Below are positions 49,416 to 57,305 of a DNA stretch of 64,000 nt, piece after piece. Made by a program: the position numbers and the translations under genes. Position 1 is the stretch's first letter. Each line of letters opens with the position of its first letter. Source of the DNA: Paenibacillus sp. UNC499MF (GTDB lineage Bacteria; Bacillota; Bacilli; Paenibacillales; NBRC-103111); the NCBI RefSeq assembly GCF_900107975.1, contig NZ_FNVF01000003.1:501155-565154 (forward strand), read 5' to 3'. The notes below the pieces were generated by a model. It saw nothing but the letters and a program-made list of their open reading frames with translations. It was not told the origin of the DNA and made no database searches.

Positions 49416-50111
49416 ATGGACAAGCATATTCTGATCGTCGACGACGACGATAAAATCGCTCAGCTCATCGAAATTTATTTGCAAAACGAAGGCTATACCG
49501 TCTACAAAGCCGACAACGGTATGACGGCTCTGGAAATTATGGCGGAACAGACGGTTCACCTCGTCATCCTCGATATTATGATGCCGGGCATGGACGGCCT
49601 TCAGGTGTGCATGAAAATACGCGAAAAGCAAATGACCCCCATCTTGATGATCAGCGCCAAGGACGGGGATCTCGATAAAATTACCGGGCTGATGACCGGG
49701 GCGGACGATTACGTCGTGAAGCCTTTCAACCCGCTGGAGCTGATCGCCCGTGTCAAGTCCTTGCTGCGACGGGCTTATTTCCAGGCCCAGGCATCCGTTC
49801 CCGCCGAAGAGCATACGACCCGGATCGGCTCCCTCCTGATCGACAAGCAGACCCACACCGTAACGGCCAACGGACGCCTCGTCAAGCTGACGCCGATCGA
49901 ATTCGGCATTTTGTCCCTGCTGGCGACTCATCCGGGACGTGTATTCAGCTCGGAAGAAATTTTCGAGAAAATCTGGAAAGAAAAGTATTTCGAGTCCACC
50001 AACTCCGTTACGGTCCATATCAGCCGCCTCCGCGACAAGCTGGAGAAGGAGACGGAAGGCGAGAAACTCATTCACACGATATGGGGGGTCGGCTACAAGC
50101 TTGAAAACTAA
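49416..50111 (+). CDS. OmpR/PhoB-type response regulator (VanR-like)
   Basis: Response regulator of 231 aa. The receiver domain has ILIVDDDDK (acidic pocket), VILDIMMPGMDG (phospho-Asp) and DYVVKPFNPLEL (conserved Lys). The C-terminal winged helix (about 130-230) shows PIEFGILSLLATHPGRVFSSEEIFEKIW and VTVHISRLRDKLE. Resemblance to VanR-type regulators is mainly in the receiver and wing. The ATG at 49416 is preferred, as AAAGGA lies upstream; earlier in-frame starts are closer to or overlap it. The stop overlaps the histidine kinase gene, so they are translationally coupled. Confidence 0.9.
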   Translation: MDKHILIVDDDDKIAQLIEIYLQNEGYTVYKADNGMTALEIMAEQTVHLVILDIMMPGMDGLQVCMKIREKQMTPILMISAKDGDLDKITGLMTGADDYVVKPFNPLELIARVKSLLRRAYFQAQASVPAEEHTTRIGSLLIDKQTHTVTANGRLVKLTPIEFGILSLLATHPGRVFSSEEIFEKIWKEKYFESTNSVTVHISRLRDKLEKETEGEKLIHTIWGVGYKLEN

Positions 50112-51237
50112 TTGGAGCAGAGCCCTGTTGTACAGCCTCGGATCGGCCCTGATCGTGCTGCTTCTTATTTTTCTCCTGGGCCGCACGCTCTTCTATTCCT
50201 ATCTTTCCGAGCGGATCAGCCTGGAAAATATTTTGATCTGGATCAACTACCGGATCGGCTATCCCGATGCTTATATTCAGGCCGGACTGATCATCTTCCT
50301 TCTCTTTTTTGTTTACTTTTACCGGCTGGAGCAGCGTCACCGGGACAAGCGTACGCTCGCGCAGATTATCGAGAATATGCAAAAAATAACCGACGGCGAT
50401 TTTAATCACCGCGTTCCGGCGGGAGGCTCCGGCGAGCTCGGTCAGCTTGCCGTGCACGTCAACCGGCTTGTGGACCGCCTGAAGCTCTCCCTGGAGGAAG
50501 AACGCCAGGCCGAACAGGCCAAGAACGACCTGATCACGAACGTGTCGCACGATCTCCGGACACCGCTCACTTCCATTACCGGTTATCTGGGCCTGGTCGA
50601 TCAGGACAGATACCGGGACGAGGTGGAGCTCCGTCACTATATCGGGATGGCTTACGAGGAATCCCAGCGGCTGAACCAGCTCGTTCAGGATTTGTTCGAG
50701 TACACGCGGCTGCGGAACAAAGAAATGAAGCTGCAGCTCGTCAAGATCGATCTGGTCGAAATGCTGCATCAGATTTTCTCCGCTTTTCAGCTGCAGCTTA
50801 AGGAGGCGGAAATGGACACGCGCATGACGTTCGAGCAGCCCCGCCTCTACGTGCTTGCGGACGGCAATAAACTTCGCCGGGTGTTTGAAAATCTGATCAC
50901 CAACGCAATCAAGTACGGGCATGACGGAGCTTATCTCGACGTCACGGGACGGATCGAGGGCAGCGAAATTGTCCTGTCCGTAACCAATTACGGCGAATCG
51001 ATCCCCGCGCCCGATCTTCCGCGGATTTTCGAGCGGTTCTACCGCGTCGAGAAATCCCGTACGAAGCATCTCGGGGGCTCGGGAATCGGTCTGGCCATCG
51101 CCAAGCAGATTATCGACCTCCACGGCGGAACGATCGAGGCTTACAGCGATCCGGAAGAGACGGTATTCACAGTCCGCCTGAGGACGCTGAATCCCGAAAG
51201 CTCTCCCCCTTCCTCCGTCCGTTCCGGTTCTTTCTAG
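50101..51237 (+). CDS. Membrane sensor histidine kinase (VanS-like)
   Basis: Histidine kinase of 378 aa. The start is a TTG at 50101 overlapping the regulator gene by 11 bases. Two helices (about 8-32 and 60-76) flank a short external loop of about 27 residues (SERISLENILIWINYRIGYP), so the ligand site is small. A HAMP domain (IIENMQKITDGDFNHRVP), the H-box NVSHDLRTPLTSITGYL, N-box LITNAIKYG and G-boxes GGSGIGLAIAKQIIDLHGG follow. VanS-like proteins sense cell-envelope damage or glycopeptides. The next gene is a D,D-carboxypeptidase, which supports a cell-wall role. Confidence 0.9.
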   Translation: MKTNWSRALLYSLGSALIVLLLIFLLGRTLFYSYLSERISLENILIWINYRIGYPDAYIQAGLIIFLLFFVYFYRLEQRHRDKRTLAQIIENMQKITDGDFNHRVPAGGSGELGQLAVHVNRLVDRLKLSLEEERQAEQAKNDLITNVSHDLRTPLTSITGYLGLVDQDRYRDEVELRHYIGMAYEESQRLNQLVQDLFEYTRLRNKEMKLQLVKIDLVEMLHQIFSAFQLQLKEAEMDTRMTFEQPRLYVLADGNKLRRVFENLITNAIKYGHDGAYLDVTGRIEGSEIVLSVTNYGESIPAPDLPRIFERFYRVEKSRTKHLGGSGIGLAIAKQIIDLHGGTIEAYSDPEETVFTVRLRTLNPESSPPSSVRSGSF

Positions 51238-51239
51238 AC

Positions 51240-51268
51240 GCGATCCTCCGCGGAGGATCGCTTTTTTT
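51240..51268 (+). terminator. Terminator of the two-component operon
   Basis: Perfect palindrome GATCCTCCGCGGAGGATC followed by a run of T. Confidence 0.92.
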
Positions 51269-51326
51269 ATCGCGGAAATAGGGCTGTGCAGGGAACACTC
51301 AAAATCTGTCTAAAATCACAGAGAAA

Positions 51327-51342
51327 CGTAATTATTTCGTAA
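51327..51342 (+). promoter_or_regulatory. 11-base direct repeats upstream of the carboxypeptidase gene
   Basis: CGTAA at 51327-51331 and again at 51338-51342, an 11-base period matching the repeats before the response regulator gene. It suggests control by the same regulator. Confidence 0.45.
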
Positions 51343-51427
51343 GGTTTTCTTATCGGATTATTAAACGTTAGGGTCCAATATAGAAGAAGAACAGTTACCG
51401 CCTCAGACCGGAAAGGAGCATTACCCC

Positions 51428-52366
51428 ATGAAACTAAAAACAACCCTGCTGGGACTCACGGCGGCCGTCGTCGCCCTGACCCTGGTTTCGGATCCTTTAC
51501 ATGTCATTAAACCACGCGCCGTGTCCGCTTTATCGACGCTGCGCTCAGGTCTTCTGGGCGGAAGCGGCAGCCCTTTAACTTCTTCCGTCGAGGGAGAAGC
51601 CGCCGTACTCATGGACGCGGATACCGGCGAGGTCCTTTTCGAGAAGCAGATGGACTCGCGCCTTTATCCCGCCAGCACCACCAAAATCGTCAGCGCCATG
51701 GTCGCCCTCGAGAAAGGAAGCGCCAAAGACCGCATTACGGTCGGCGACGAAATCCGGCTGAAAACGCCGGGAGAAAGCACCGCGGGTCTGTGGGAAGGCC
51801 AGCGCCTTTCGCTTGAGGATCTTATCGCCGCGATGATGCTTCCTTCCGGCAACGACGCGGCAAGAACCGTCGCCCGCTACATAGCGGAGAAGGACAGCGG
51901 CCGGAAGCTTTCCGCGGAGGAGGGCATCGACTATTTTGCCCGCCTGATGAACGAGAAGGCCGCCGCAGTCGGCGCCAAGCGCTCCCACTTCACCAACCCG
52001 CACGGGCTGCACGATCCCAAGCATTACACGACTGCGGGCGATATGGCTCTGCTTGCCCGGGAAGCCATGAAGAACAAAGTGTTCCGCAGTATTGTCGATG
52101 AGCCCCGGCATACGGTCGCTTCGTCCGGACATTCGCAAACGTTCGTCAACCGGAACCAGCTTCTTCAGGAAGGCGGCGCCTATTATTTCAAAGGCGTTAA
52201 CGGCGTCAAAACTGGCTTTACGGACGAAGCCGGCTATTGCCTTGTTTCGTCGGCCGATCTCGACGGAAAGAACCTGATTACCGTCGTACTCCGTTCAAGC
52301 TCCGGCGGCGTTTATACCGACACCCATGCGCTGCTCAAGCTTGCCGTGAACAAGGAAACGGCCTGA
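51428..52366 (+). CDS. D-alanyl-D-alanine carboxypeptidase (S11, DacA/DacF type)
   Basis: Penicillin-binding carboxypeptidase of 312 aa that removes the terminal D-Ala from wall pentapeptides. A signal peptide/anchor (LKTTLLGLTAAVVALTLV) is followed by the catalytic motifs SxxK as PASTTKIV (Ser near 78), SGN as PSGNDAAR and KTG as NGVKTGFTDEA. The C-terminal stem domain of classical PBP5 is absent, which shortens it to about 310 residues. GGAGC precedes the ATG. It sits after the VanR/VanS-like pair and shares their upstream repeat. It may be a regulon member that shortens peptides in response to envelope stress. Confidence 0.92.
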   Translation: MKLKTTLLGLTAAVVALTLVSDPLHVIKPRAVSALSTLRSGLLGGSGSPLTSSVEGEAAVLMDADTGEVLFEKQMDSRLYPASTTKIVSAMVALEKGSAKDRITVGDEIRLKTPGESTAGLWEGQRLSLEDLIAAMMLPSGNDAARTVARYIAEKDSGRKLSAEEGIDYFARLMNEKAAAVGAKRSHFTNPHGLHDPKHYTTAGDMALLAREAMKNKVFRSIVDEPRHTVASSGHSQTFVNRNQLLQEGGAYYFKGVNGVKTGFTDEAGYCLVSSADLDGKNLITVVLRSSSGGVYTDTHALLKLAVNKETA

Positions 52367-52523
52367 ACCGGACGGCTCCAAGCCGCGATAGGGAACGGGC
52401 TAGGCTTCAGCGGCGCCTTCACGGCTGTCTTACTTTCCTTGTCTGAACGGCAGCGCCCCGTTTGAACGAATGGTGATTGAACCTGCCGGGCAAGGTGAGT
52501 CATCTCGTATCCGCCGTTAACAA

Positions 52524-54440
52524 TCACATCCGTTCGGGAGCCGGCAGTCCGAGCACATCGAGCGCTTTCCCTAACGTTTCGCGGAATTTCCACGTCAGCC
52601 AAACCCGCAGCTCCACCCGGCCTGCCGGACCTTTCAGTATCGGACAGGCTCCGTAGAAGTTGTTGAACAGCAGCGACAGCTCGAAAGCATAGCTGCAGAT
52701 CAGATTCGGAGCCAGCTGCCGGACGGCGGCATCCATCGTCTCGGTCCAATACGCGATCTGCTTCAGCAGCTGACGCTCGGGGGTTTCCAGCGTCCCGCCG
52801 TCCACGCAAGGCACCGGCGGCTCCTTGAGCGCTTGCCCGTTCTCTGTCCGTTCTGCACCCGCCTTCTCCAGCACACTCCCGGCACGGGCGTACGCGTACA
52901 GCAGATAGACGCCGGAGTTGCCGCTTACTTCCGTCGCCTGGCGCAGATCGAAAACGACTTCCGTCTGAAGATGATATTTCAGCAGGTAATACCGGATCGC
53001 GGCGGCCGCAATGTCCCGGCTGGAGAGCCCCTCCTTCCGGGAGCGCTGAGACTCTATGCTCTCCTCCATCGCCTGGAGCAGCTCGGCCACCTTGATGCCT
53101 ACACCCTGTCGCCCCGACATGGCATACGAGCCTTTCCCTGCGGAAGTGTCGACTCCCAGGCTGCCGGCCGTTTCGGGGCTCAGCGAAACGACTCCGTAGC
53201 TCACATGCCGCAGCCGGGCCGCCTGCTCGCTGTAGCCGAGCGCTTCCAGCGCCAGCTTGACCATCGCCTGCGGATACTCCTGCCGTTGATCGATCACGTT
53301 GATCACCGACTCTCCGCGGCCGAACGGCCTCGCTTGTCCTTGCGGCTCGGTGGACCAGACGCCATCAGCAAACGGCCTGTACGTAAAATCCTGAGGCAGC
53401 AAACCGAACTTCCACAAATGGTACGCGATATCCTTAGCGGTATACGTCAAAATTCCATTCGACCGGACGAGTACCTTATCCGCCTGATGCGCTTCCGTGT
53501 CAAGACCGTCGGGCCCCTCCGCTTCATCCCTGTTCGCGCCTCCGTGGCGCAGTACCCAACAGCCGGCCAGCTTGCCTTCCTCCACTTTGTAAAACGCATC
53601 CGTAGCCTTAAGATGTTCGAAAGCGGCTTCCCACAGCCCTTCGGCCACAATACGGCTTTCCCACACGAGCACGTCGTACCCGATGCCGAACGCCTTCATC
53701 TCGTGAAGCTGTTCCCGCACGATTTTTTCCGCCGTCAAGCGTCCGATCCAGGCCGCAGAAGATTTTCCTTCCTCCAATTCGTGGAGCACCCTCGTTCTCT
53801 CTTCAAGCAAAGCGGAATTCTCCTTGTACGCTTTGTTTACTTTTGCATAGGTATCCCAGCAAAAATCACCGAAACGGACATGCTCCCCTTCCGCACTCTC
53901 ATGAAGAATACCTACCACCGTATCGGCCAGCTGATTTCCCAGGTCATCGATGTAATTGTGAATTTCCACCTCACAGCCCGCTCTCACCAAAAGGCGCGCC
54001 AGCGTATCTCCAATGCAGGAATTGCGCAGATGACCGATGTGAGCCGATTTATTCGGATTGATCGACGTATGCTCGATCACAACCTTCCCCTTCTCCGTCT
54101 CGCCTTGGTAAGCCGAATATTCCCGATGGCGGTTCAGCCAGACGTTCCAATCGATCGAAAAATTCAAAAACCCCGGTGCCGCGGCTTCTATACTTGAAAA
54201 GATGCCTTCTGCGATCTTCGCATGCTCCAGTTCACTCTTTAGCTTATTTGCAATTTCCAAGGGAGACTTTCTCATAGTTTTAGCCAAAAGCATGGCGACG
54301 TTAGTACTGTACTCCCCGTGTTCGGGATGAGCGGGCCTATCCACCAGCACTTTCAGTTCGGACGGCCACGAGATGCCCGCTTCGTCCAGCAGCTTCCGGA
54401 CCCCTCTTTCGACTTCAATGCGCAATGCTGCGGATATCAT
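52524..54440 (-). CDS. argS: Arginyl-tRNA synthetase, divergent long form
   Basis: Class I synthetase of 638 aa charging tRNA-Arg. Signatures are HIGH-type SAHIGHLRNSCIG, a KMSKS-like YAMSGRQGVGIKV, the N-terminal Add1-like domain (to about 110) and a C-terminal DALR domain (about 520-638, LKQIAYWTETMDAAVRQLAPNL). It is longer than usual ArgRS (about 550-580). The MSGRQG loop places it in the clade with MSGRKG-type motifs. The ATG at 54440 has AAAGGGGG 8 bases upstream; an ATG at 54446 is too near it. A T-box leader precedes it, so expression responds to uncharged tRNA. It may be a second ArgRS; the other would be outside the window. Confidence 0.9.
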   Translation of the reverse strand: MISAALRIEVERGVRKLLDEAGISWPSELKVLVDRPAHPEHGEYSTNVAMLLAKTMRKSPLEIANKLKSELEHAKIAEGIFSSIEAAAPGFLNFSIDWNVWLNRHREYSAYQGETEKGKVVIEHTSINPNKSAHIGHLRNSCIGDTLARLLVRAGCEVEIHNYIDDLGNQLADTVVGILHESAEGEHVRFGDFCWDTYAKVNKAYKENSALLEERTRVLHELEEGKSSAAWIGRLTAEKIVREQLHEMKAFGIGYDVLVWESRIVAEGLWEAAFEHLKATDAFYKVEEGKLAGCWVLRHGGANRDEAEGPDGLDTEAHQADKVLVRSNGILTYTAKDIAYHLWKFGLLPQDFTYRPFADGVWSTEPQGQARPFGRGESVINVIDQRQEYPQAMVKLALEALGYSEQAARLRHVSYGVVSLSPETAGSLGVDTSAGKGSYAMSGRQGVGIKVAELLQAMEESIESQRSRKEGLSSRDIAAAAIRYYLLKYHLQTEVVFDLRQATEVSGNSGVYLLYAYARAGSVLEKAGAERTENGQALKEPPVPCVDGGTLETPERQLLKQIAYWTETMDAAVRQLAPNLICSYAFELSLLFNNFYGACPILKGPAGRVELRVWLTWKFRETLGKALDVLGLPAPERM

Positions 54441-54468
54441 TTTCATAACCCCCTTTTGATGATAAAAC

Positions 54469-54746
54469 GCAAAAAGCCCCCGTCTCTATGAAGAGACGAG
54501 AGCTCGTAAGTTCCCGCGGTACCACTCTAAGTGCCCGATTCCGCCAATGCGGAAAACCGGACCTCTTTTGATCGATAACGGCGTTCAGCCGGATCTTCCT
54601 ACTTTCCGTTCAGAAGACCATCTCCCGGGCCCGAGGCCAACCAGACATCCGTACCGGCTCTCACCTTCTCCGGCTCGCTGTGACTATCCGTCTGAATGCC
54701 AATCCCATTCTTAAACGTTTCTGTTTTTTGCGTTGTTTGAATAATT
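54469..54746 (-). promoter_or_regulatory. T-box riboswitch leader of argS
   Basis: The minus strand carries the T-box antiterminator CTTAGAGTGGTACCGCGGG (54513-54531) and a terminator hairpin with CGTCTCT / AGAGACG arms and a T-run (from about 54469). Stem I features such as GGTGAGAGCCGGTACGG and GTAGG precede it. A CGG codon at 54606-54608, between GAA and AAAGTAGG, is a plausible arginine specifier, but this placement is tentative. Confidence 0.88.
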
Positions 54747-54752
54747 AGATTA

Positions 54753-54781
54753 TTTATACCGGAACATCCGCATATTGTCAA
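54753..54781 (-). promoter_or_regulatory. Sigma-A promoter of the argS T-box transcript
   Basis: Minus-strand -35 TTGACA (54776-54781), a 17-base spacer and -10 TATAAA (54753-54758), a near-consensus promoter with a start near 54746. Confidence 0.85.
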
Positions 54782-55112
54782 GGCGGCATTTGGTAAGGAG
54801 AGCTGCAGCAAGGAAAAACTTCCGGAAAAAATCAGCGCGGCTCCGAATAGGACATAAGCTAAAAAACCTATGCTGAAGCACGCGTTCACGTTATAAAATG
54901 ATCATGATTATAAGAAATATTCATTTTTTACAGAAATATTTCTTCATAAATTCAGGTAATAAATCCATTATCCGTTTTAATTTCTTTTATTAGATTATAA
55001 CCATAATAATTACAGATTTTATTTTAAATTCCGCTATTTCAACCGTTTACACTTGCACGTTAATGTGTTACTTTGATGATGTAATCTAAATTATGGTAAA
55101 GGGTGTGTAATT
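54782..55112 (+). other. AT-rich intergenic region
   Basis: About 330 bases, strongly AT-rich, without a gene. It must hold the promoter for the secreted protein at 55113; TTGCAC near 55052 is a weak -35 candidate. Nothing else is recognised. Confidence 0.4.
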
Positions 55113-55433
55113 ATGAAAAGTAGAGTTTTAGCCATGTTGTTCCTCTGTTTCGCCCTGTTTGTTGTTGTCCCCCTCTCCGCATCAGCAGCTACGAGTGTGC
55201 AGGCTACAGGCCAAGGCCAGCTGAACATTACGGCCAATTTCACAGGTGCTTCTTATGCTGAGGTTTATGTCAGCAACCAGAATGGTCAAGCAGTTTACAA
55301 CAAAATCTTCACCTCCGTTGGCGGAAATGGAACAATCAACGCTTCGATCCCTAACCTTCCATACGGCACTTACAAGATCATTATCGGCGGACAAGCTATT
55401 TCGGTCTCGAACCTGCATTACGGCTTCCAATAA
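55113..55433 (+). CDS. Small secreted protein, function unknown
   Basis: Protein of 106 aa. A classical signal peptide (KSRVLAMLFLCFALFVVVPLSASA) with an Ala-Ser-Ala cleavage site near 26 precedes an exported domain of about 80 residues. That domain alternates polar and hydrophobic residues in a beta-sandwich-like pattern (VQATGQGQLNITANFTGASY, NLPYGTYKIIIGGQAISV). There is no Cys. I do not recognise a family; the PYGTYKI turn is typical of Ig-like or carboxypeptidase-regulatory-like domains. It has its own terminator and no partner gene. The ATG follows a GGGTGTG site. Confidence 0.75.
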   Translation: MKSRVLAMLFLCFALFVVVPLSASAATSVQATGQGQLNITANFTGASYAEVYVSNQNGQAVYNKIFTSVGGNGTINASIPNLPYGTYKIIIGGQAISVSNLHYGFQ

Positions 55434-55446
55434 TGCAATATAAGAA

Positions 55447-55471
55447 AAGCCTCGAAATCGAGGCTTTTTTT
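55447..55471 (+). terminator. Terminator of the small secreted protein gene
   Basis: AAGCCTCG-AAAT-CGAGGCTT followed by a T-run. Confidence 0.92.
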
Positions 55472-55537
55472 GTTTATTTCTTATCCCGATACTTCCGGTA
55501 CATAAGCTAAGGATACAATAAAGTTCTAACTTGAGGT

Positions 55538-56080
55538 TTACTTACCAAAGGTTAAATCCCAGATTTGTTCCACAACAGGGGGATTAAATTCTTGGGGATA
55601 CAACAAAATCGAAATCAACAACGTTAGCAGGATTGCAGTGGTAAGCGAAACACCACGATTGATGAACTTTCTTTTTTTGAAACCAGCCGCTATCACGACA
55701 CTGTTTACAAGATATATAGCAGGCAGGGCAGCAATTCGACCAAGACCCGTATAGGGAAAGAAGTGGATTAACCCTGTTATCACAAGCATACAAGGAGCAA
55801 AGGCCCAAACACACTGATCCACAACCGAAAATCTGAAAAGAGCAGCCTTTTCCAAGCCGGAAAAATGTTTATAGAACATATGACCGCAGTCGAGGCATTT
55901 ATTATCGTAGGGAACTGCAAAAGGAATCAAGGATACAAGTGCCCCATAAGAAACACCTCCCGTAAAAAACAGAAAGGTAAGAAAAAAATAAACAGAGAGC
56001 AGCAGTCTCGTTAAAATTGAAGAAGTTTGCATGATTCGGTCCCCGTTACACTTAGAACAATGCTTCACTAGAATCTCCAT
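55538..56080 (-). CDS. Membrane protein with two CxxC motifs, function unknown
   Basis: Protein of 180 aa. CSKCNG near the N-terminus and CLDCGH at about 62 could form a zinc ribbon with a membrane segment inserted between them. Three or four further helices follow (YFFLTFLFFTGGVSYG, CVWAFAPCMLVITGLIHFF, IYLVNSVVIAAGF, AILLTLLISILLY). I do not recognise the family. It is monocistronic and flanked by terminators, with somewhat more AT-rich codon use than its neighbours. Confidence 0.65.
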   Translation of the reverse strand: MEILVKHCSKCNGDRIMQTSSILTRLLLSVYFFLTFLFFTGGVSYGALVSLIPFAVPYDNKCLDCGHMFYKHFSGLEKAALFRFSVVDQCVWAFAPCMLVITGLIHFFPYTGLGRIAALPAIYLVNSVVIAAGFKKRKFINRGVSLTTAILLTLLISILLYPQEFNPPVVEQIWDLTFGK

Positions 56081-56282
56081 CCCTTACCGGCCAATTAAGT
56101 ATCGTTAATATGAAGAGCTTACAATCCTAAGTGTACTATTCTTTTTTGCCGATTGATTTCCTCTTTTATCCACTAGCATAATCTAACCAGCCGTTAACAG
56201 CCGAATCCGATTACACCCAGCCTGCTGCTTCTAAACTGGCTGAGTTTGCTATATATCGAAAAATCATCTTGCTCGCGCCCAC

Positions 56283-56320
56283 AAAAAAAGAGCTCTCCCG
56301 CATAAACGGGAAAGCTCTTT
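56283..56320 (-). terminator. Terminator of the qox operon
   Basis: AAAGAGCTTTCCCG / CGGGAGAGCTCTTT hairpin followed by T on the minus strand, just past the qoxD stop. Confidence 0.88.
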
Positions 56321-56329
56321 GAACCTCGC

Positions 56330-56674
56330 TCAGTGAGCGACGGTATTGTAAGTCATAATCCAGATGGAACCTGCCACGATCGTCGTCAGAATCACGAGAC
56401 CGAGAATCAAGGTCATCAGGTTGTAACGCGGTCCCTTCTCGTCCGTCAAGTGCATGAAGAACAACAGCTGCACGGCGAACTGGAGAACGGCGGTAATGAG
56501 CAGGACCAGAATGGCCGCCTTGCCCGTTACCATTTTGTTCAGGACAACGACCAGCGGAATAATCGTCAGCACGATCGACAACAGGAAACCGATGACGTAA
56601 GACTTCAGAGAACCATGCGATTCATGGTGTTCATGGTCGTGCGCTCCGCCCGAATGGGTCGTATGTTGTGCCAT
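56330..56674 (-). CDS. qoxD: aa3-type quinol oxidase subunit IV (QoxD)
   Basis: Small membrane subunit of 114 aa with three helices (YVIGFLLSIVLTIIPLVVVL, ILVLLITAVLQFAVQLLFFM, LMTLILGLVILTTIVAGSI). The HLTDEKGPRYN loop between helices 2 and 3 is a family marker of CyoD/QoxD. A His-rich N-terminus (THSGGAHDHEHHESHG) is unusual and may bind metal. It is the last gene of qoxABCD, 1 base after qoxC. Confidence 0.93.
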   Translation of the reverse strand: MAQHTTHSGGAHDHEHHESHGSLKSYVIGFLLSIVLTIIPLVVVLNKMVTGKAAILVLLITAVLQFAVQLLFFMHLTDEKGPRYNLMTLILGLVILTTIVAGSIWIMTYNTVAH

Positions 56675-56675
56675 C

Positions 56676-57305
56676 TTACATCACCCCCATCAAGTAAACG
56701 AACGTGAAGACGAAGATCCAGACCACGTCCAGAAAGTGCCAGTACAAGCTGATGATGTTCACTTTACGGCGTGTTACCGTGTTGATGCCGTGACGGCTGA
56801 GCTGGATCATCAACGCAATCATCCATACCAGACCGACGGATACGTGGATTCCGTGCGTTCCGACCAAGGTGAAGAAGCCGGACAAGAAACCGCTCGTTGA
56901 GATCGTTGCGCCTTCATGAACCATTTTGACAAACTCGGTTACTTCCAGCGTGATAAAGGAAGCGCCTAGCAGCGCCGTTACGGCCAGCCAGCCGATCAGA
57001 CCTTTACGGTTGCCTTTATTCATCGCCAGTACGGCCAGACCGCTTGTAAAGCTGGAAGTAAGGAGGATGAACGTCTCCGCGATAATGCCCGGCATTTCGA
57101 ACAGCTCCGCCGGAGTCGGACCGCCGTTAGTGTTGCCGTGAAGAACGATGTACGTGGCGAACAACGTACCGAACAGAATAACGTCGGTGATCAGGAAGAT
57201 CCAGAAGCCGAACATCCGCAGCGATTCGAGGTCATGATGGCCATCATCATGGCTGTGATCGTGCTGGTGAGACATTGCTTTATTGTGACTGCTTGCTTGT
57301 GCCAA
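56676..57305 (-). CDS. qoxC: aa3-type quinol oxidase subunit III (QoxC)
   Basis: Membrane subunit of 209 aa with five helices. The start is TTG at 57305, immediately after the qoxB stop, with AAGGGGG 9 bases upstream; the ATG at 57275 has no ribosome site. The N-terminus is His/Asp-rich (SHQHDHSHDDGHHD). Family signatures are FWIFLITDVILFGTLFATY, SGFLSGFFTLVGTHGIHV and YWHFLDVVWIFVFTFVYL. It stabilises the catalytic subunit. Confidence 0.93.
   Translation of the reverse strand: MAQASSHNKAMSHQHDHSHDDGHHDLESLRMFGFWIFLITDVILFGTLFATYIVLHGNTNGGPTPAELFEMPGIIAETFILLTSSFTSGLAVLAMNKGNRKGLIGWLAVTALLGASFITLEVTEFVKMVHEGATISTSGFLSGFFTLVGTHGIHVSVGLVWMIALMIQLSRHGINTVTRRKVNIISLYWHFLDVVWIFVFTFVYLMGVM

Noticed and set aside
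54599-54889. A 96-codon minus-strand open frame
   Set aside because: It covers the T-box leader and promoter of argS, which explain the sequence better.
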